The position numbers and the translations under genes were made by a program. The notes under the pieces were generated by a model. It did no database searches. It was given only the letters and a program-made list of their open reading frames with translations, and was not told the origin of the DNA. A stretch of 64,000 bases of DNA from DASZQY01 sp036511595. GTDB lineage: Bacteria; Pseudomonadota; Alphaproteobacteria; Rhizobiales; Kaistiaceae. Positions 61,252-64,000 of this stretch are shown here, piece after piece (position 1 is the first letter of the stretch; each line of letters starts with the position of its first letter). Location of the stretch: contig DATCBY010000052.1 of assembly GCA_036511595.1 (NCBI GenBank), positions 6,686-70,685 on the forward strand. The letters run 5' to 3'.

Positions 61252-62252
61252 CCGAACCACTCCAGCCGGTTGCGCACCCTGAACAGCCCGAACGCGCCGA
61301 GGCTGACGGCGATCATCAGCACCACGCCCTGAAACAGCGGTTGCCAGAGCGGATCAAAGTTAAACACGAACAACAGGTCACCGATGGTCCGGAAAGCCAA
61401 CGCTCCGAAGATTGCGCCGATGGCGCTGCCCTTGCCGCCGAAGAGCGACACACCGCCGAGCACGACTGCTGCGATCGAGAACAGCGTGTACGTATTGCCG
61501 CTCGCGAGCGCCGCTTCACCGGTATAGGTGAAGAAAGTCAGGAACAGTCCACCGATGGATGCCAGCAGCCCCGAAAGTGTGTACGCGACGAACTTGGCGC
61601 GACGCACCGGCACGCCGGACATGTAGGCAGCGAGGTCCGAAGAACCGACGGCGTAGGCGCCGCGGCCGGTCACCGACCGGCTGAACGGTATCCAGACGAC
61701 GACCACCACCCCGGCAAGAACCACGAGGCTTGCTGGAAAGACATCGAAGATCTTGCCGGTCAGCAGATCGGCGAGATCGCCGTTGACGCTGCCGCCGGGA
61801 AACGGCCGCAGCGCCAGGGCGATGCCGAAATAGATAGCACCCGTGGCGATGGTGGTGACGATCGGCTGCAGCCGGCCGAAGATCACGATGGCGCCGTTGA
61901 TGGCGCCGCAGAGCGCCCCGACCGCCAGCACGCCTAGCACACCACCGGCCGTTTGCAACGGCGAGCCGACGACGATCCACGATGCCAGACAGTTGGTCAG
62001 GGTGAAGGTCATGCCCACCGAGAGATCGATCCCGGCCGTGATGACTACCAGCGACTGCGCCATCGCCACGAAGGCCAGCAACACGCCCTTATTGGCTGCC
62101 GTCTGCGCGATGTTGCTGAGAGTGGCGACGTTGTAGCCGCTGTTTGCGATGGCCGGGTGATTGGTCAGGTAGATAGTGAACATGACTACGAATATGCCGA
62201 TGGCCAGCAGCGTCCCCCGCTGCTCCGCGAACCAGAAGCGCCACTCTTTCAT
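61248..62252 (-). CDS. Sugar ABC transporter permease 1 (RbsC-like)
   Basis: 334 aa, about ten helices. ITAGIDLSVGMTFTLTNCLA, FGRLQPIVTTIATG and GSSDLAAYMSGVPVRRAKF are family hallmarks. Overlaps both neighbouring genes by 4 nt (ATGA), so the three are translationally coupled. Confidence 0.93.
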   Translation of the reverse strand: MKEWRFWFAEQRGTLLAIGIFVVMFTIYLTNHPAIANSGYNVATLSNIAQTAANKGVLLAFVAMAQSLVVITAGIDLSVGMTFTLTNCLASWIVVGSPLQTAGGVLGVLAVGALCGAINGAIVIFGRLQPIVTTIATGAIYFGIALALRPFPGGSVNGDLADLLTGKIFDVFPASLVVLAGVVVVVWIPFSRSVTGRGAYAVGSSDLAAYMSGVPVRRAKFVAYTLSGLLASIGGLFLTFFTYTGEAALASGNTYTLFSIAAVVLGGVSLFGGKGSAIGAIFGALAFRTIGDLLFVFNFDPLWQPLFQGVVLMIAVSLGAFGLFRVRNRLEWFG

Positions 62253-63793
62253 GCCCCTATCGCCGGCTGCAGGCCGGCCTCCGCGCCCTGGATATTGAGG
62301 GCACTGGCTATCAGCGCCCGTTCGGTGATCTCCGCGCCCACCAGCTCGCGCTTGACCGCCCCGTCGTAGAGGACAAGTACGCGGTCGCAGCAGCCGATCA
62401 ACTCGTCGTAGTCAGTCGAATAGAACAGGATCGCCGCACCCGCTGCCGCGAGCTTGCGCAGGAGTTGGTAGATTTCCTGCTTGGTGCCGACGTCAATACC
62501 CCGCGTCGGGTCGTTGAGAAGGATAATGCGCGGCTGGTTCATCAGCCATTTGGCGATGACCACCTTCTGCTGATTGCCGCCCGAAAGTGCCCCGACCGGA
62601 ATACCGGTGCCGGCGGTGCGGATGCCGAGCAGCTGGATGACCTCATCGATCAGCTTCGATTCTGCGGCGGTGTCGATGACGAGGCCGTGTGAAACGCGGT
62701 CGAGCGCGGCAAACGAAAGGTTCTCGCGCACCGTCATTGGCAGCATCAGGCCCTCGGTCCTGCGATCCTCCGGAATGAGCGCCATGCCGATCTTGTCGCT
62801 CTTGGCGAATGATGGGCTGGCTATCGACACGGCCTTGCCGTCGATGAGGATTTCTCCTGAGCAGCCGCGCAGTACCCCGAACAGGGCCAGCAGCAATTCG
62901 CGTTGTCCTTGGCCGTCTAGTCCGCCGAGCCCGATCACTTCGCCCGGCCGGACGGCCAGGCTGATATCCCGCAGGCGGTCCATCCACGAGAGTTTCCTTA
63001 CTTCCAGCACCGGCTTGCCCCCATCGACGGCAGCGAGTTTCGGCGGAAAGATGTGGCTGTATTCGCGGCCGATCATCATCTCGACCACTTCGTTGTCGGT
63101 CTTCGTGCCGGCCTGGTAGGTGGCGACATTCTTGCCGTTGCGGAAGACGGTGCATTCGTCGGCGAGTTCGGCGATCTCATGCATGCGGTGCGAGATGTAG
63201 AGTAGCGCCAGGCCTTCGGCCCTCAGGCGCTTCAGCACTGTGAAGACCCGCGTGACGTCGGAGGCCGTCAGTGCGGAAGTTGCTTCGTCGAGGATCAGGA
63301 TGCGTGGTTGCCGTGCCAGCGCCTTGGCGATCTCGACCATCTGCCGCCGCGACAGCGGCAGGTCCTTTACCAGCGCCAGCGGATGGATGTCGTCCGCTCC
63401 CGCGCGGCCAAGTGCTTCCTCCGCCATCCGCCGCTGTGCGCGCCGGTCGATCATGCCGTAGCGCGTGGGAGGGTCGCTGATGCAAATGTTGTCGGCGACG
63501 CTGAGTTCCGGGATCAGCGACAATTCCTGGAAGATACAAACGATGCCGGCCTGGTTTGCCGCGGCCGGGGAAGCGAAGAAAACCTCGCTGCCGTTCAGCG
63601 TCATTCGTCCGGTATCGGGCGCAACCACGCCCGCCATGATCTTGATGAGGGTCGATTTTCCGGCGCCATTCTCGCCGAGGATGCCGTGGATACGGCCCGG
63701 GACGACGGTCAGGTTGGCACCGTCGAGCGCGCGCACCCCGCCGTAGCGCTTGGAGACGCCTTCCATGCGGAAGAGGGGGTCTGCCTCGTCCAT
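62249..63793 (-). CDS. Sugar ABC transporter ATPase, two-domain (RbsA-like)
   Basis: 514 aa with two nucleotide-binding domains. The first has Walker A GENGAGKST, a degenerate signature LSRRQMVEIAKAL and Walker B ILILDEATS. The second has no proper Walker A (GLDGQGQRE), signature LSGGNQQKV and Walker B IILLNDPTRG, where Asn replaces the usual Asp. This asymmetry is normal for RbsA-type proteins. It follows the binding-protein gene across a strong hairpin. Confidence 0.94.
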   Translation of the reverse strand: MDEADPLFRMEGVSKRYGGVRALDGANLTVVPGRIHGILGENGAGKSTLIKIMAGVVAPDTGRMTLNGSEVFFASPAAANQAGIVCIFQELSLIPELSVADNICISDPPTRYGMIDRRAQRRMAEEALGRAGADDIHPLALVKDLPLSRRQMVEIAKALARQPRILILDEATSALTASDVTRVFTVLKRLRAEGLALLYISHRMHEIAELADECTVFRNGKNVATYQAGTKTDNEVVEMMIGREYSHIFPPKLAAVDGGKPVLEVRKLSWMDRLRDISLAVRPGEVIGLGGLDGQGQRELLLALFGVLRGCSGEILIDGKAVSIASPSFAKSDKIGMALIPEDRRTEGLMLPMTVRENLSFAALDRVSHGLVIDTAAESKLIDEVIQLLGIRTAGTGIPVGALSGGNQQKVVIAKWLMNQPRIILLNDPTRGIDVGTKQEIYQLLRKLAAAGAAILFYSTDYDELIGCCDRVLVLYDGAVKRELVGAEITERALIASALNIQGAEAGLQPAIGA

Positions 63794-63829
63794 TTATTCC
63801 TCCCGAGGACGAAGATAGCAGATACGACA

Positions 63830-63857
63830 GCGCCGCGGGGGTTTGCCCCCGCGGCGC
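63830..63857 (-). terminator. Strong hairpin after the binding-protein gene
   Basis: Perfect 12-bp stem GCGCCGCGGGGG/CCCCCGCGGCGC around a 4-nt loop, between the binding-protein stop (63874) and the ATPase start (63793). No U tract follows, so it more likely stabilises the upstream mRNA or attenuates than terminates fully. Confidence 0.7.
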
Positions 63858-63873
63858 CACTCCGAGACAGAAC

Positions 63874-64000
63874 TTACTTGGTGTCTGTCTTGTTCTGACC
63901 CGTGATTTCCTGCGCAGTGAAGTTGATGCCGCAGGTCGGGAAGGAGTTGCCGACGAAGAAGTTGTCGGACTGGTCGGGGAAGTAGTCCTGCCCGGCCTTG
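63874..64000 (-). CDS. Sugar ABC transporter substrate-binding protein, C-terminal end only
   Basis: About 42 codons before TAA at 63874-63876: KAGQDYFPDQSDNFFVGNSF, then PTCGINFTAQEITG. The position upstream of the ATPase and two permeases makes a periplasmic binding protein near certain, although the visible tail alone is not diagnostic. The 5' part is outside the window. Confidence 0.8.
   Translation of the reverse strand, partial: KAGQDYFPDQSDNFFVGNSFPTCGINFTAQEITGQNKTDTK

Overview
The window is 64 kb of dense, GC-rich chromosomal DNA from an alphaproteobacterium, most likely of the order Hyphomicrobiales (Rhizobiales). The grounds are a CcrM-type methyltransferase, CtrA-like TTAA-N7-TTAA sites, the mutY-dciA-dsbA-smc block, the separate F0 operon atpI-B-E-F'-F, the alphaproteobacterial NAD regulator NadQ, and many close rhizobial-type proteins. 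Genus cannot be fixed from the sequence. Several genes appear to start at TTG behind a good ribosome binding site (gcvT, smc, atpB, polyprenyl synthase, cell wall hydrolase), and 1-8 nt gene overlaps are common. No tRNA, rRNA, CRISPR array, transposase, integrase or phage gene was seen.

Layout. 1-7.0 kb (minus): ispH (cut by the window edge), a membrane PAS-GGDEF-EAL protein, an acetyltransferase, an M16 peptidase and thrC. 7.1-12.7 kb (plus): a lipoprotein, then a promoter and tandem glycine riboswitch driving gcvT-gcvH-gcvPA-gcvPB. 12.7-17.3 kb: SDR and HAD genes facing ccrM, clpS and a flavin monooxygenase. 17.3-23.8 kb (minus): dciA, dsbA, smc, mutY and a HAD phosphatase. 24-26.5 kb (plus): ATP synthase F0 genes behind a near-consensus promoter. 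26.5-34.2 kb (mostly minus): rnhB, a LysE exporter, a radical SAM protein, moaB, ispE, a TPR-LysM protein and a polyprenyl diphosphate synthase. 34.3-36.5 kb (plus): DUF2007, a tRNA-methyltransferase-like gene, an S49 peptidase and a small basic protein. 36.6-41.9 kb (plus): the unusual glyQ / broken membrane glycosyltransferase / glyS region. 42-44.4 kb (minus): AcuI and an MFS transporter. 44.6-48.8 kb (plus): nadA-nadB-nadC and a VOC protein behind a palindromic operator. 49-52 kb: a cell wall hydrolase, a secreted protein and the nadQ operon. 53-60 kb: ygfZ, a dihydroorotase-like gene, small conserved genes, a Nudix hydrolase, SRAP, an ArgO-type exporter with a premature stop, and DUF1499. 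60-64 kb (minus): a sugar ABC transporter whose binding protein runs off the window.

How the parts fit. The de novo NAD genes and their probable repressor NadQ are both here, about 4 kb apart, and an 11-bp-arm palindrome overlaps the likely -10 of nadA. Glycine cleavage is under a tandem glycine riboswitch. CtrA-like sites lie upstream of ccrM and of a small uncharacterised gene at 56.4-56.7 kb.

The most unusual place is the glycyl-tRNA synthetase locus. glyQ carries three in-frame 39-bp tandem repeats. glyS carries an in-frame palindromic element. The first 16 codons of glyS are duplicated upstream as a translationally coupled 41-codon ORF that differs only synonymously, with a second palindrome between the copies. 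The glycosyltransferase between the two subunit genes has an in-frame stop, and a middle part of glyS has foreign-looking codon use. I found no complete undescribed defence or biosynthetic system.
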